Source of the DNA: Polytrichum commune
Lineage: Eukaryota; Streptophyta; Polytrichopsida; Polytrichales; Polytrichaceae
Length of the DNA: 60,000 bases
NCBI GenBank assembly: GCA_950295325.1
Contig: OX485804.1
Span: forward strand, 47,866,001 to 47,926,000
Reading direction: 5' to 3'
Shown: positions 1 to 12,754 of the stretch, piece after piece
How the letters are laid out: the number at the start of each line of letters is the position of its first letter
Numbering within the stretch: position 1 is the stretch's first letter
Notes under the pieces: generated by a model
Database searches by the model: none
What the model was told of the DNA's origin: nothing
What the model saw: the letters and a program-made list of their open reading frames with translations, nothing else
Made by a program: the position numbers and the translations under genes

Positions 1-210
1 GGCCTGACCAGCACCCGGCCGGATGCTTACGGCTCTCTCCTCCGGCAAGGTTCAGCTGCCATTTTGAACTCCTACACCAGCCGTAGCTACCCATACACTC
101 CGTTCCAGGTGAAGTCACAGTTCCGCAGTGCACTCGTGTCCCAGCAAGCCGCCGCCGTCATGGCGATCAACTTCGAGAATGCCAATCACGGGTACAGCAG
201 GCGCAACTAG
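1..210 (+). CDS. C-terminal 69 residues of a PDF1-like secreted protein (5' end outside window)
   Basis: Frame 1 is open from the first base to a TAG at 208-210 and is much richer in G+C than the DNA after it, as expected for a real exon. The peptide has a pattern I recognise from the C-terminal domain of plant PROTODERMAL FACTOR 1 and related cell-wall proteins: TRPDAYGSLLRQGSAAILNS, then a YPYTPFQV segment, then an ALVSQQAAAV run and a final NFENAN. That domain is extracellular and its biochemical role is not established. The start codon, signal peptide and any Pro-rich repeat region lie upstream of the window. No disruption is visible. The family call rests on motif memory only, so another secreted protein sharing this tail is possible. 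Confidence 0.5.
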   Translation, partial: GLTSTRPDAYGSLLRQGSAAILNSYTSRSYPYTPFQVKSQFRSALVSQQAAAVMAINFENANHGYSRRN

Positions 211-375
211 AGGACATCGATCCAGCCTATCGTAGGTTTAGAGTTGTTTCGGCCGGTTGCAGAATTCTGGTAAAGAAGAGAAGAGTCTTCTGGTTCTCCG
301 CAAGCTTAATTAGTTGTTGATTCTTTGTGCAGCTACTGTTTTCGACTTTGATGGTTACCGGGTCTGTGAGTTGGT

Positions 376-630
376 GCACGAGTTGTGTGTATCTTCGGCC
401 TTGGCTAACATTAAATGTGATGAAATTTGAGCTCCTTATTCTTTGATAATTCAATGGCAAACATTCATGTACATCCCAAATTTCTTGTGTACCAGGTTTT
501 TGAGTAGAAGTGCACATGTCTGTATAGTCTTCGGCCTTGGTCAACAAATGTGATGAAAATTGAACTCCTTTTTCTTCGATAAATGCAATGGCAAACATTC
601 ATGCACACCCCAATTGTGTTCTTTTTGGTC
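376..630. repeat. Diverged 136-bp tandem duplication in the 3' flank of the first gene
   Basis: The segment beginning TCTTCGGCCTTGG occurs at 392 and again at 528, a period of 136. Both copies continue with AATGTGATGAAA and with ATGGCAAACATTCATG. The small minus-strand ORFs across this stretch are products of the duplication and look non-coding. The first copy may be part of the 3' UTR. Confidence 0.75.
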
Positions 631-867
631 GCGTATGTGAATTGAGGACTTGACCATAATGTGATCTTCATTCTTCAATCTGTCATGTGTGCTTGGCACC
701 TGCTGTGAGGATTTGATGGGTGAAATATCTTAATTTGTAGAGTAAAGTAGAGGAAAATCTTCTGGTTCCCCAAGCTCAAGTAGTTATTGGTTCTTGTCCA
801 TCTAGTCATGTTCAATGCTCGCCAGGTTTACAGTAGTTAGTGCACAAGTATTTTCTGAAACACAACT

Positions 868-1880
868 TAGAAGCCGGCACCTCTGAAACCCCGAACCTAA
901 TCGCCTGAATTTCTCAATGTTCATCAAATTTGATGAGTATGCACAACACGAAATTCAGCCTGAGTCGCGTACTTAAAATCTACATTAGGGCATCCATCAT
1001 TAAAAGAATCCCTCGGCAAATAGAATATTAGTGATGTCTTTCAACGTAAGTTAGTAGTTGGCAGAAGCACTACTTTTTCTCAACACGTGCAAGGGTTTAG
1101 GGTTTAGCAGCAGGGTGAGAAGTGCATGCGCTTTTGTTTGATGAATTGTAGGTGCGCCTGTGAAAGAAAACAAAAACAATTAAGCCAGCAACTCTGAAAC
1201 CAGAACCTCCTCACCTCAGGGTCTCAATGTTCATCCAAATCGTCGGTTATGCACAATACGGACAACAGAGTTGCGTATTTATGCAACATTAGGGCACGTC
1301 ATAGCACTAATAGGAAAGCCAGAACTTTTAAGTGGGCAAAATACAAAGGTTGCATTGTGATTAAACGGGGGTAAACTGCACGTAATGGGTGGCCATCCAT
1401 TTGGATTTACTGAAACGTCATGTGTTGTAAGTTACCAAAACATCATTGAAACTTGGAACTTGAGCTTGTCTTGAACTTGGCCATTGAAATGCAACCATGC
1501 ATTCGTAGGAGAGGCAATTTTTTGATTAGGTCATCAAAAACTCATAGTAATTGAGCTTGTGCCAAAGATTGCATCCAAAAATGATTAATCTTCCAAAAAT
1601 GGAAGTGTGGTGTGTGAAAGCCAACACCTCTAAAATTCAGAACCTAATCACCTCCAATGTTGACGTCAGCGTAAATTATGGTGTTGCTTCATCTTGTAGT
1701 TAGTCTCATTCTATAGGCAATCCTGGAACGGACATCACGAGGATTATAATGGACGAGTATGCACAACACAAAATTTAGCCAGCGTAACGTACTTATGGAT
1801 CGACATTAGGGCACCCATCCCTCAAAGAATATGTCAGAAAACAGAAATGTGATGTCTTCCAACATTACAAGGTAATAGTC
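868..1880. repeat. Three diverged copies of a roughly 150-300 bp dispersed unit
   Basis: Copies begin near 868, 1180 and 1617. Each has AAGCC followed by CACCTCTGAAA or a close variant, a CCTAATC/CACCTC stretch, TATGCACAACAC and ACATTAGGGCA followed by a CATC segment. Copy 3 has extra sequence between its two halves. No coding potential is seen. These are probably remnants of one old element. Confidence 0.6.
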
Positions 1881-1929
1881 ACTCATCAAGTCTACCACAA
1901 TGCAAGGACATGTTTTTGAAAAAAACCTT

Positions 1930-3880
1930 GAGTAGCTTGTCTAGTTTGTCACCGTTGTGTGAAAACTTGGGACTAATTATATGAATGTTCATTGTTGAAG
2001 CTCAATACTTCTACTATTAATAAGGCTCGTCATAAATATTACATTCATGTACTGTTGATGTTTACTATGAGGTTTACTATTCCTAATGCTTCAATTGAAT
2101 TCAAGGTTGTATTTATTACAAAGAGGTCCAACAACATGCTTGGGTACAAAGCATTGAGATTGCTTGGAAAGAGGGCATTGAATCCATGAATTTATTGATA
2201 CCATTTTTATTTGAAATGAATATTTCTTTAAACTAATTAGGAGTGGTTTTTTAAAAGTAGGGGTTGATGCATCTAGATAGTAGTATCCAATATGAAGTTG
2301 AAGCTGGAATTGCAAAGATGGAAAAATCTTTGCATATTAGGTGGTTGCCAAGCTTTCATAGTGAATGGGTGGACATCTAAATGTTGCTTTAGAGATAGAT
2401 TAAGGGGACTTCATCATGCACCGCCATTACGTTGGAATTTGAGCAATAATTTTTTCATGTAATCAACTTGGGAGGAGGTACTGCAATTTTAATCCCATTT
2501 CTGGCATTCTTGAGCTATATTAGTGAGATTTATCTTGGAAGTCACTGTATTAAGCATATGGCACTCCATGATAGTCATTCTCATGCCACGATGTAGACCC
2601 AATTAATGTAAGCGATCCTTGGGCAACTTATGAATTTGTTGTGGTGCAAGTATGCATGTTTTCAACCAGTGCCCAACAAGTTGTTGGAAATAAGTATCTT
2701 CACAATTGATTGCATCCAATGTGTTGTGTTGATCTTTCCCTCGAGGTTTTAAGAACCACAAAGAAACATTTTTAAAAATAAAATATTAAAATCAATAACA
2801 TGGGTTAATGCATCCAATATGAATCCGTCATGAAGAAGTTGAGGCTAAGAATTGCAAGAGTGGCCAAGTCTTTGTAGATTAGGTGGTTCCCAAGTGCTCA
2901 TGTGGTAAATGTGAACATATAGTTGTTACTTCAGTCATAGATTAAGGGGGACTTATAATGTTGCCCTGCCACCACTATGTTGGATCTTCATATAATGAAC
3001 TGCACTTTGAATCTCGTTTTCAGCTTAATGGGTTGTTGTTGGTATAAGTGATTACACGTACAAAGCGAATCTGGACATATTTTCAAAATTTGGACTTTTT
3101 GGTTGCTTCAATTCTATGGACAAATATGCCAATACACTTTTGATATACCTAAGTTTTGTGGGAGATATGTGAATCCTAAGTGATTACTTGAATGTTATGT
3201 TATTAAAATACGATAGAGAAATCAAACATCCATTTTTGAATCTTGAATTTATATAAGTAAATGTTGAATAGTGAATATATAATAAAAAATAACTACTATA
3301 ATAATATCATACTCAACTATGCATGTTATGTCGGAGGACCTTATCATACAATCTTTTTCATAAGATCCTATGATAGGATTCATAAATTTTATAATGTTGG
3401 ACTTGGACTTAGTCGAGTTTTACGTAAGTATCAGTTTGAAATTTATGTACGAAGTTGTCAAAGTTAGCTTTTGTCACCATGTGATTGTCATTCTTGTACA
3501 TAGAATAATGTAGACCCAATGAATATAGAAGATCCTAGAGCAACTTATGACTAAATGTTGTTGTGGGTATGTAAGTGATCCCTATGCTTTCATTGGTAGT
3601 AGCGGACCCTAAATCTTGCTAAACTTAATTATGTTAGGATATGACATTAGTCACATCCACATGTTGTTGGAAATCATTTGAAGTGCATTATCTTCCTCGT
3701 TGGTTGCACGTGCTTGTATTTGAATCATCTTCAAGTGTCTTCATTTTGTCAATTTTGTCACCATTGAGCAAAACTTGGGGTTTATATATACGAATGTCAA
3801 AGTTGAGGATTCTACTATAACTAAGTTTCCTTATAATTGATTGGATTTATACATTGTTGATGTTTAACTTGAGGTATATT
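1930..3880. repeat. AT-rich stretch of decayed, internally repeated sequence, no gene seen
   Basis: Several pairs of diverged direct repeats are visible. CATCCAATATGAA plus about 170 bp occurs at about 2287 and 2812. ATGTAGACCCAAT plus about 70 bp occurs at about 2592 and 3508. TTTGTCACC...AAAACTTGGG plus about 130 bp occurs at about 1945 and 3755. No ORF has recognisable domains. This looks like old, rearranged repeat DNA. Confidence 0.5.
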
Positions 3881-4427
3881 CATGGGGTGGCAATCCTCCC
3901 CCTTTAGAAAGGAGGAATTCAAAGGAATTCATTGATATGAACTTTAGTGCTATATTGACATTGACTATAGTTTTTTGCATTAGATTATTTATTATTGTAA
4001 TTCTTGGTACTCATTTACTATTTTATTGCAATCTTTTTTTTGGAGCAGACGTCCCTATAGTGTGGCCCACTATGTATAGAACATCATGCAAGAAAATATG
4101 TAAGTTCGTATGACAGTGTAGGGTAGTGGAATGTTGACGTTCTCGTCAACAATATAATAGCATTGTTGTGGAATGACCGGGGGTGAATGGAGGAAGGGTA
4201 TGAATGTAAATATCATCCCAACTTGTTGCAATGGGAGGGAGGAGTTGCAAACGACAATTATGCACCCGAATGCCAAAACACAAACCTTCAAAAAAATTTG
4301 ATTGCTTGAGAGATATTTAGAAACATGCCCATCATGGTATTGTCAACTATTGTGTCTAGAAGATTAGCAAAATTTGAGTGCGTAGACCGGTCTCTTTTCA
4401 CCGCATGTCTTTTTGGTGCCCTTTCTT

Positions 4428-4837
4428 CACGGGGAGGTCACTTCATTGTCAAGTTGACACCACGTGCGGACAAAGTTTGCTACCCCTATATTACATGCCA
4501 TATATAATTTTAAAATTTATGATATTTTTTCTACATATACATAATCATTGATAGTATCTTTTGTATACTTTTTTGAAATTTTTAGTCATCTTCATTTTTT
4601 TTAGTAATTGTTTTAGTTCAATTCTGTGTCATTCTAGTTAGAAATGGTATGTTTTATGAAAAAAACAAATCATCAAATTTAGTTACCACTTTTGACTATG
4701 TCATAGGTACTGTGCATATCTACTCATGAAAAAAAATTGATAAAATTTTGACCCGTTTTGGTGGTGCAACTTACCAAAAGAAGATTTTTTTTGGTCGCAC
4801 ATGGTGTTCAACTTGACAATGGAGTGATCTACCCGTG
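4428..4837 (+). mobile_element. 410-bp hAT-type MITE (family A, copy 1)
   Basis: The ends form a terminal inverted repeat of about 40 bp. The left end starts CACGGGGAGGTCACTTC and the right end is the complement of CACGGGTAGATCACTCC. Both continue inward with CATTGTCAAGTTGA. Perfect 8-bp target duplications CCTTTCTT flank it at 4420-4427 and 4838-4845. An 8-bp duplication is characteristic of the hAT superfamily. The interior is AT-rich and non-coding. A nearly identical inverted copy lies at 59425-59835. Confidence 0.92.
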
Positions 4838-4845
4838 CCTTTCTT

Positions 4846-7030
4846 AGATTCATATCCAACCATACACCACTCAAATATAGGTGTCCTTTCAAGTTGAAAG
4901 CTCAAGTGTCAAGTGGACTTGAGTGAACAAGCATGAGTAAGAGGTTCCCCACCAATGAGAAGGTTCTTCTCTTCAAGCTCTCAACATCTTTAATGTAAAA
5001 ATGACCTAAGGATCATTCCTGTCCTTTCTAAGGCGGTTAGAAAAAGGCACAAAGATCTCCCCTTTGAACTCTATTCTTTTTTTGCTTTCTTCCGAGTCAG
5101 CACAACTATGTAGTTCAAAAATATCATAATGCAAGCTTTTGGAGTACACAAAGGTGTGTGGGGATATTCTCTTTGGTGGAATGCATTATTACATGTGCAT
5201 TTAGCATTGTAATGCACCAACCTTAGTGCATTCCACAAGTAATAATAACTTGGATTTTTGAGCAATTGCAAATATTTGCACCACTCAGGCTGGCGCATTA
5301 TCCTCTACACTACATAACAACATTTCAAAAAGACAATCAAAACAAGCATCATCCACTTGATTATCAACACATCATTGTATCCAAATCAACACCCAACAAT
5401 GTATAAATTATCCATCTTCTTTCACTAAATTTTGTCCAATATCCACATATCCATCCATTAGACATTCACTAACCTTTTAACAAAAAACTATCATACAATA
5501 CATGAAGTTCAATACAAACAACCAACAACTTATCCTTATTTCAATACCAAACAATCCCTTTCATGTATTATTCACTACAAGAGATATGATGATATTTGGG
5601 TGACAATAAATGATCATTATGAATGGATGATACAATATGGATGAATGTATACTTTTTATGGATGAAAATATGCATGTGATATCATAGACATACCCACATA
5701 TTAGTATGGTTTCACATTTACCTTCTGGGTACCTCCCATAGTTTGACTATCATTTTAGGCACTTTGGTGTCGAAATTATAATTTATTTTACCAAAAACAT
5801 ATATTTACTAGGTTGTTTTCACAGTAATCCTTTGTTAGATTGTCATAAAGCATAAGAATCATTCCCAAAATATTCATCACTTTAGTATAATAATATATTC
5901 TATGTTAAATATGGCATGCACATGAACTTTGTAGCCAAAAATGTTTCATTTACCTCAAACTAACTTATTGAATCTTATAGGCATAAGTGACATGACACCC
6001 TAATGTCCCACACATTACATAGCCAACAAAAGACCATAGTACCATGGCATGTTCAACACGTTGCATATTCAATTATAAATTTTTAGGATGCCATATGGGT
6101 GCATGCCATATCAACTTTCTTCATGAGTTTCTACCAATAGTTTTGAGACACATGGTACTTTCATTTGAAGAATGAATGAACTATTGTTGAACTTGTCATG
6201 GCACTATGCCAAAATCACTACACCAAAAATAACATATGGTATTACACATCCATGGTTCCAATTTACATGTAAGTGAAGATACTCCACTTATTAACCTTTA
6301 AAGTATGAGAAACCCATTATGAATCTTACAATATTATACGAGGGATTTGAAAATCACTTCTTGATGTTCTGGCCCAAAAGTGTTCAAAGTGATCGTATTT
6401 AAAATCATCCCATTTATCATATGTAACATTCCAATCGAAACATAAGATATATGTAATTTGAAATTTAGGAAGAATCGAGCTTGTATAAATGACTTAGAAT
6501 TAAATACTTGCCACTTGCATCTATGTTTCTCACATATGATTTTATTTGCACTTCCTCTTTTGATAAGTTGTGCTAAATAATGATTCACTATCATAGACCA
6601 CATAAAATACCATTCTAGTACTTATTGGAGGTGGGTCGTAGAGATGGAGATGGTTCTTTAAATTCATGATCGCGATTTTCAAATTTTCAAATTACTTGAC
6701 TTGATTCAAAACAAAATCAAATAACCCTCTAAAAAACCAATGGTTTCGTTTGTTGCTTCTTTTAAAAAAAACTTTTGGTTCTTTGATTTTTAATAAAAAT
6801 GACCGGAACCTCCGGTTATGTTCTCTCTAAGAACTTCGAAAACCCCAGAACTGAAGGTTGTTCGCTTCTAATTTGTCTTTAAGAACCGGAGCTGGAGGTC
6901 ATTAACAAAATCACACACGCGCCTGACACTTGTCACATTATGATGTGGGTCATGTGAAGTGTAACCTTTTCGCTTTCCTGTAAGATCTTTGGAACTCACC
7001 GTGAGATCTGGGCCGTCGGATCAGAACGCT
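4846..7030. other. AT-rich intergenic DNA, no gene seen
   Basis: ORFs are short, low in complexity and without recognisable domains. The left part (4846-4990) continues a dispersed repeat; its ACTCAAATATAGGTGT segment recurs near 26840. Nothing else could be assigned. Confidence 0.6.
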
Positions 7031-7034
7031 TACC

Positions 7035-7082
7035 TTACGTGATGGAATGGGCAACAAAGATCTCTCTCCTCCGAAACCCTAA
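7035..7082 (+). promoter_or_regulatory. Putative core promoter region of the ankyrin gene, with telo-box
   Basis: AAACCCTAA at 7074-7082 is a plant telo-box, common just upstream of the start site in broadly expressed genes. TTACGTGA near 7035 is an ACGT-core (G-box-like) element. G+C content rises sharply here, followed by a leader without long ORFs, which suits a transcription start shortly after 7082. No clear TATA box was picked out. Confidence 0.4.
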
Positions 7083-8742
7083 CCCCTCTTCGTTCGCAGG
7101 CTTCTCACCAGAGCCAGCGTTTGCGAGAGCTCCATCGCCATAGCCACAGCCAGGGCGCTCATCTCGCTCGCTCCTCTCCCGCTACCCTGCTGCAGCTGCT
7201 GCTGGTTTCCTATGTCGTGCATACCGCACCGCAGCCTTGCCGCGGACCAGGATTCTTTCGTGTGGAGCCACAACTTGAGAGACATGTGTGTCCCAGGACC
7301 CGGATTCGTCTGCTTCTGCGTCCCCGCCTTCGTGTCGCCGTAGAGTTCCCTTCCATGGCTCTCATTCAGCCATAGAGTTTTTCATCTTACGCGAACATGC
7401 TCTCGGTTCTTGGTTTGAAGCTTTGTCAACCATCGAATTGTCGCCCTGGATTCTTTTCGTCACCGTAATAATTCTCCTACATTTCACATTTTCTGTGTGT
7501 GTTTTTCGGGCGCACGGTGTTTCAAATCCCTGAGGCTCCTCTGCGCACAATTCGAATCTCTGTAAAGAGTAGGAGCAGCGATTTATTTGGTGAGGCGGTG
7601 CGCTACTTTGAAGTTCGTAGGGTTTCATCGAGCTCTGGCTGCAGGAATTCACCGAACAGGAACAGGAAATTCCATTTTGACCACTGCGGTTTCTGCCAAT
7701 AGTCTGGTAAGTGATATTGTCATCAATTGTGCGTGCCCACAGGGTTTCATCCTGTTGCGTGTAGATTCTGTAAGTTTAGATCACTTTAAACTACAGGCTT
7801 AAAATGGTTACATTAATATGAGATATAATCTATCACTTCTGGTATGTTTTCATATCTTTTGTACGCACCAGAGAATTTGACTTATAAAAAAATCTGATTA
7901 AAGGGGATTTTCCTGAATTGCAAGTGAAACAGGTTTAGTGACTGCGTAACTTGTCTACAGGGAATTTTGGCATGCAGCCACAATTCGATTTTCCACCATT
8001 GTACATTCTATATATTGGTATGTAGCAAGCTTCAATGAATTTGTGTATAGAAGCTTAAATAACGAATTGGGTAAGGGTGATACTATTTCCGCTACCATCG
8101 AATTACGAAACGTTTTTGAAGGTGCTGACATGCAGGTCATCAATGAGAGTACTGGGATCAAGTCATATACGACTGGTAAATGAGAGTAACTGTATTAAGT
8201 CATGTGAACAGCGAAAATTCTGGTTGGTGATAGACAGTCTAGTGCTACCTATATTTGTTCAATGTGCATTTGCTATCAGAACTTTGACACTTGGTAAATG
8301 TAGTTTTATTGTTCACGGATCATCATGGAAAACGATCATTTTAAGGCATGGAATAGGCATGCTCATTTTGTTGTGGAACCAACTTTTTGGCATGGAGTGG
8401 TTCTTGAGTTTTGATTCTTCGAAACTTAGTTTTTAACTCCTAAGCGGGTGCTAGCATTTTCTCTTGGAGGATTTAATGTACAATAATAAGAACGGTCCAA
8501 CTCAATTTTTTGAGTGTCAGTGGTAAGGTCGACATCTTTTGTATTTTTATCTAGCTCTTCGGATTTGAAGGTCTTCTGATCTACACAAGTTTGATGATTT
8601 CCTTCTTGACGTGCATACATTATGCATACTCCTTTGATCTTTTCACATTTTATTTGTGTGTAGGAGACAAATTTACTGATTACTTCTTGAATCTGGTAGC
8701 TAAATGTTGTGATGGTCCTTGGGATGCAGAAAGACACATCCC
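7083..8742 (+). other. Inferred 5' leader of the ankyrin gene with one intron (about 7707-8729)
   Basis: A G+C-rich stretch runs to a strong donor, GTAAGT at 7707. A plausible acceptor (GATGCAG) ends at 8729, 13 bases before the ATG of the ankyrin ORF. The first leader exon would then be about 620 nt and contains short upstream ORFs (for example 7121-7375) without recognisable domains. It is also possible that part of this region encodes an unrecognised N-terminus, but no ORF joins in frame. Confidence 0.4.
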
Positions 8743-9868
8743 ATGGTGCTACTACGCAAATTGTCACGTCGTGATTCTCTCAAATGTAATACAGACCGAG
8801 ATGACCGAGGGTGGACTCCTCTCCATGTTGCAGCTCGCATGGGAAACCTTGATGAGGTGATAGCTTGTAGCCAAATGAAGTTTCATCTTCAAAAGTATGC
8901 TCGTTTGAATTTCTTGGTAAATTTGACAAGATGCTGAAGGTTTGCAACAAGTCCTGCGAAAAGAAAGGCTCTACTCATTTGAGTGCTAAATTTTACATCA
9001 GAACTAAGCTTAGAAACAGAAGCATGCTACTGTACTGTACATTGCGTTTCTTGAAGAAGTGGGACATCAAATGGAACTTGGTTTATTGATGATTTCAAGA
9101 AACTAGCTTAAGGTTCCTCCATAGCACTAATATTTGGTTACTCTACTTGCCTGTGTACATACAGGTGCAGAGGCTGATTGATGCAGGAGCCAATGTAAAT
9201 GAGCCATCCACAGGGCCTAAATCTCCAGGGGCTACTCCGCTTCACCTTGCTGCTACTGGTGGTCATATAGATGTAATGGATGAGCTTCTGGAGAGAGGCG
9301 CTGACATCGAAGTTCGAACAAAAGGTGGCTGTGGATGTGAGTATCTGGAATGCTTGAGATTGAATATACATTGTTGTAACTTTTAATCAACATTATAAAT
9401 GACTGGCACATGATTAGTTTACTTTGTATTATCTGCATTCTGCAATTGCTCCTAGTAGTTATATTTTCAAGTAACGCTGTCATTGGAAGGCTTCCCTTGT
9501 AGAAAATTGGGTAGACTTTGTTCCAAAGTGGATGGAGAAATTTGGAAGCATACTTGCAACATGTTTCTCGTTCATACCTTGTGTTTGCTACTGGATGATA
9601 AATCAGGGTGTCTTTAATAGAAGCTTCTTGTTTGCCTGATGTAGGGACCCCCCTTCATAATGCAGCCAAGGAAAGAAACAGGAAAGCTGTCCGATTTCTT
9701 CTTGAGAATGGTGCCTTCCTCCCCCCAGAGATGACTGATGGTCGGTTCAACCCACCTCTTCATTACTGTCCCGGTCTGCATTGGGCCTACAAGGTACGGA
9801 ACAAGCTGCAGGCTGAGGCCCAACAGATAAAGAAATCAGAAGATGAAGAGAGCACTTCTGATACTTGA
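8743..9868 (+). CDS. Phytochrome-interacting ankyrin-repeat protein (PIA1/PIA2 type), 169 aa, three coding exons
   Basis: Coding exons are 8743-8856, 9165-9336 and 9645-9868, with GT/AG at every junction; the total is 510 nt including the stop. The spliced protein has ankyrin repeats starting DDRGWTPLHVAARMGNLDEV, then ATPLHLAATGGHIDVMDELL and GWTPLHNAAKERNRKAVRFL. A diagnostic C-terminal tail follows: ENGAFLPPEMTDGRFNPPLH, then YCPGLHWAY and an acidic-Ser end. The second junction splits a Trp codon (T/GG) and restores the third TPLH motif, which confirms the splice. The order of motifs and the length match Arabidopsis PIA1/PIA2, small cytosolic/nuclear proteins reported to bind phytochromes and affect light-induced anthocyanin responses. 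The start ATG at 8743 follows a predicted acceptor and precedes a basic RKLSRR stretch. No defect is visible. The family is clear; the phytochrome role here is inferred. Confidence 0.88.
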
Positions 9869-10386
9869 AGATATGCAGATGGATCCCGCACTACCATGTA
9901 AAAGTGCTGCAAGTGTTCTTTTTGTGAGTTGTTCAAGGTTGATGTTATATATTACTTAAAAGTGTTGGGTGGGCCACCTCTGGCCCCTTTTTCGGAACAA
10001 TAAATCCCACATTATATGGATGCACTCCGCTCCTTATTATGAATAGTTTCCTGCAACTTCTTGCAGAGTTTTTGAGGAGGTAGGTAGTAAGTTGTCTCAT
10101 GTAGGGGTTGCTCCGTTGTTTATGTGGTACATAATAAGTGTGCTTCTAACATTCTGATCAGCAGAATCTTGAAAAGTATTTGCTATGTTTGTGATCCTTT
10201 TTATGGTGACAACATTGGGCTGCAGGATTCTGCCAATCTTGTGGGACCTCAGAACTTGTTACATACTGTTGGCTATTAATGTTCCAGATTGTCAAAATTT
10301 ATCTATAGCCACTGATTTTGCATATTGTTGACTGAAGTAATGAATTAGTTGGTTTTTTTTGTGTTTTGTAGTTGGTTCAGGAGGTC
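9869..10386 (+). other. 3' UTR and downstream flank of the ankyrin gene
   Basis: No ORF is found. AATAAA at about 10000 is a plausible polyadenylation signal. The remainder is AT-rich and unassigned up to the tandem duplication. Confidence 0.4.
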
Positions 10387-10652
10387 GAGTACTGTAGTGA
10401 TGTTATACCAAGATTGAGATGGATTCATGTCTATATGGCTACTTGGCTCAAAATATTTCAGTTCACAACTACTTCAAAGCATCCTGGTGACGTTCTACAA
10501 AATTGGACCTCTGGAAAATGAGTACTGTAGTGATGTTATACCAAGATTGAGATGGATTCATGTCTATATGGCTACATGGCTCAAAATATTTCAGTTCACA
10601 ACTACTTCAAAGCGTTCTGGTGACGTTCCACAAAATTGGACCTCTGGAAAAA
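10387..10652. repeat. 133-bp tandem duplication, two copies
   Basis: Copy 1 is 10387-10519 and copy 2 is 10520-10652. Both start GAGTACTGTAGTGATG and end in CCTCTGGAAAA. I count about five differences, so the duplication is fairly recent. The junction octamer GAGTACTG occurs a third time at 10653 before the similarity stops. Confidence 0.93.
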
Positions 10653-12303
10653 GAGTACTGCACGAGATGTGAACATTAGCATTGTGTATTGACAATGGAG
10701 TATTAATTTAAGCCTTTTATTTTCGGCCAGAGCTTTCCAGTGCCCAGAAATCCTCATCGGTAAAGAAATTGACCCCCAAACTTTGTGGATACCTCATACC
10801 AACTGCGTCCTACAAGCTAAAGACACTCTTTTGATACCAATGCTTGTGGCAAATTAGCTTAGAAGAATAATCTGCATAATATCTCTTAAATAGAGATGCA
10901 TTATTTATGAATTCCATGATGCTCTGCTGTCTTCCAAGTCTTTACTTACCTTCAACAGCTTACATAAGTGCAACAATTTCATCACTTGATTCACAATTAA
11001 GTGAGAAATCCCCATGTAGAGTGTCTTTGCTCAATGTTAGCCATCACTATTGCCATCTCGACTTCGACTTTCTGATCCCTAAAGTATGTGGGTGGTTAAT
11101 CAGTTTGCTTTTCATGTTCTCCAACTTCTACCAATTGATTTACACATCAAAACTTGTGTTGCTTGGAAATCCAGAGTCTATGGCAGTCCCTCAAATACCA
11201 ACATTGCCACCAAATCCTGGGATACTTCCCAGGTGAGTGTACTCCTACCAGCCATCAAACACACCAAATCTTCATGACCTCATGACATCTTCATCTTCAA
11301 AAACTATCTTAACCCCTCAATGCTTGGGCCTATTTCCAAAAAGTCAAAGCATTGCACTTGAATAAATTTTGTTACTTGAAGAAGCGCAAATTCTAAAGTT
11401 AAGTTCTACACAAGTAGGCAAATGTATATTGAACCTATAACCGAAACTTCAACATGATTGAACCATATTTGGATTAGTTATGGATTTTTTTCATATTAAA
11501 AAGATGAAGCTAAAAATAAATATACTGTAAGGCTAAAATTTCATCCAAATTTCCATGTGCGGTAAATGTAGTATGTATTCATGAATAAAAATGAAGTTGC
11601 AAAAGAAAAAGTTACAAGAGGCACATGATTGAAGCATCCCTAGTATTCGGTTTGCATTTCAAGCACCCAAATTTCAAAATATTCAACAGTGTAGAATCTA
11701 CAAATTAGATCTTTTACTTATTCTCAATGGTTAAAAGACGTATCATAACATAACTTAAAATAATCATGAAAGGAGTATCTCCAACATAGGTTTGGAAATT
11801 GATGATATGGAGCATTGACAAGAAATTGACCACTTAAGTCGAGCCCATGTTGTTTAGGGTTAATAGCATCTCCTCAACCACACCTGCCACCCCTCCTCAC
11901 AACAAAACCACCTTTGCAAATTACTCATTCTTGTCATAGTGGCTTACATTTGGAATACCACACATGATGTCACCATCCAAAAAGTATGTGTGCACACTAA
12001 TATTTGGGGTAATAACGAAGCATATAAATTGGCCAGAAGAGGATCCACTAGGGAAACTATTTCGCACATCCCATTTCATCTTATCAAGCATAAGACACCC
12101 TATTGGTTGGTCAATGTCCCTACCTCCACCCAACATGATGGTTCAGCTGTAACCTCAAAAGATACATTTAAAAGGAACATATGAGCTATATTGTCTCATG
12201 TGCTACTAGCAAATACCCAAACGTTGCCAAATGGTAAAATAATCAAGACATCCACCTAGAATCGTCTAACTTATTGTGGCCCTCCAACACACCTTAGACG
12301 CAC
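10653..12303. other. Intergenic DNA, no supported gene
   Basis: ORFs such as 10907-11236 and 11939-12184 have no recognisable domain. A TTTTGATACCAATGC string at 10831 resembles the complement of an initiator-Met primer-binding site, but no LTR pair was found beside it. Confidence 0.5.
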
Positions 12304-12307
12304 AAAT

Positions 12308-12754
12308 GAACCTTATGGTGGGACCTCGGGGTCCCGCATAGACTCTGTCTCAAAACGTCATTAATTATTTATTTTGTTGGAGTGCTACTTATGTTGCAAC
12401 ATAAACCTACACCTAAACCTATAGATGTTTGCTAGAAGTCATTAGTGCATCTCGCAATGTACTGTTGGATCTCTCTTGCTCGAGATCAACTAAGTTTCCC
12501 TTTCAATAACTTCATTCAAAAATATGTTCTTACTTATTTCTCCAAGAAACCATCTAAAAAATGAGAATGATACCCCTAAAAATGACTAACTGCATCATCA
12601 TTAAAAAAAATTGATCTGAATGTCCCTGTGTAGCTCATGATGTGAGCAGTCAATTGCCGCCTTCGTAGAAAGAATTGGAGTCATATTGACAGTGCTACAG
12701 ATTTTATGCGAGAGCCATGGGCCGATGGGACCCTGGGGTCCTGCCATATGGTTC
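12308..12754. mobile_element. 447-bp element with about 26-bp terminal inverted repeats (MITE-like)
   Basis: The left end GAACCTTATGGTGGGACC mirrors the right end, whose complement reads GAACCATATGGCAGGACC. Both then continue with a C-GGGTCCC core. Possible 4-bp target duplications AAAT lie at 12304-12307 and 12755-12758. The inverted repeat is clear. The exact ends and superfamily are not, since 4 bp in AT-rich DNA is weak evidence. Confidence 0.6.

Noticed and set aside
4325-4507. Short ORF ending GGHFIVKLTPRADKVCYP as a conserved gene because it recurs at 59.8 kb.
   Set aside because: The shared part is the terminal region of the MITE present at both places, not host coding sequence.
5573-6240. 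CACTACAAGA at 5573 and CACTACACCA at 6218 as possible CACTA transposon ends.
   Set aside because: Both are in the same orientation, without matching inverted ends or a 3-bp duplication.
8857-9644. Both ankyrin-gene coding introns are exactly 308 bp.
   Set aside because: Their sequences are not similar, so the equal length is a coincidence.
10825-10850. TTTTGATACCAATGC resembling the complement of an initiator-Met primer-binding site.
   Set aside because: No LTR pair, polypurine tract or gag/pol sequence was found next to it.
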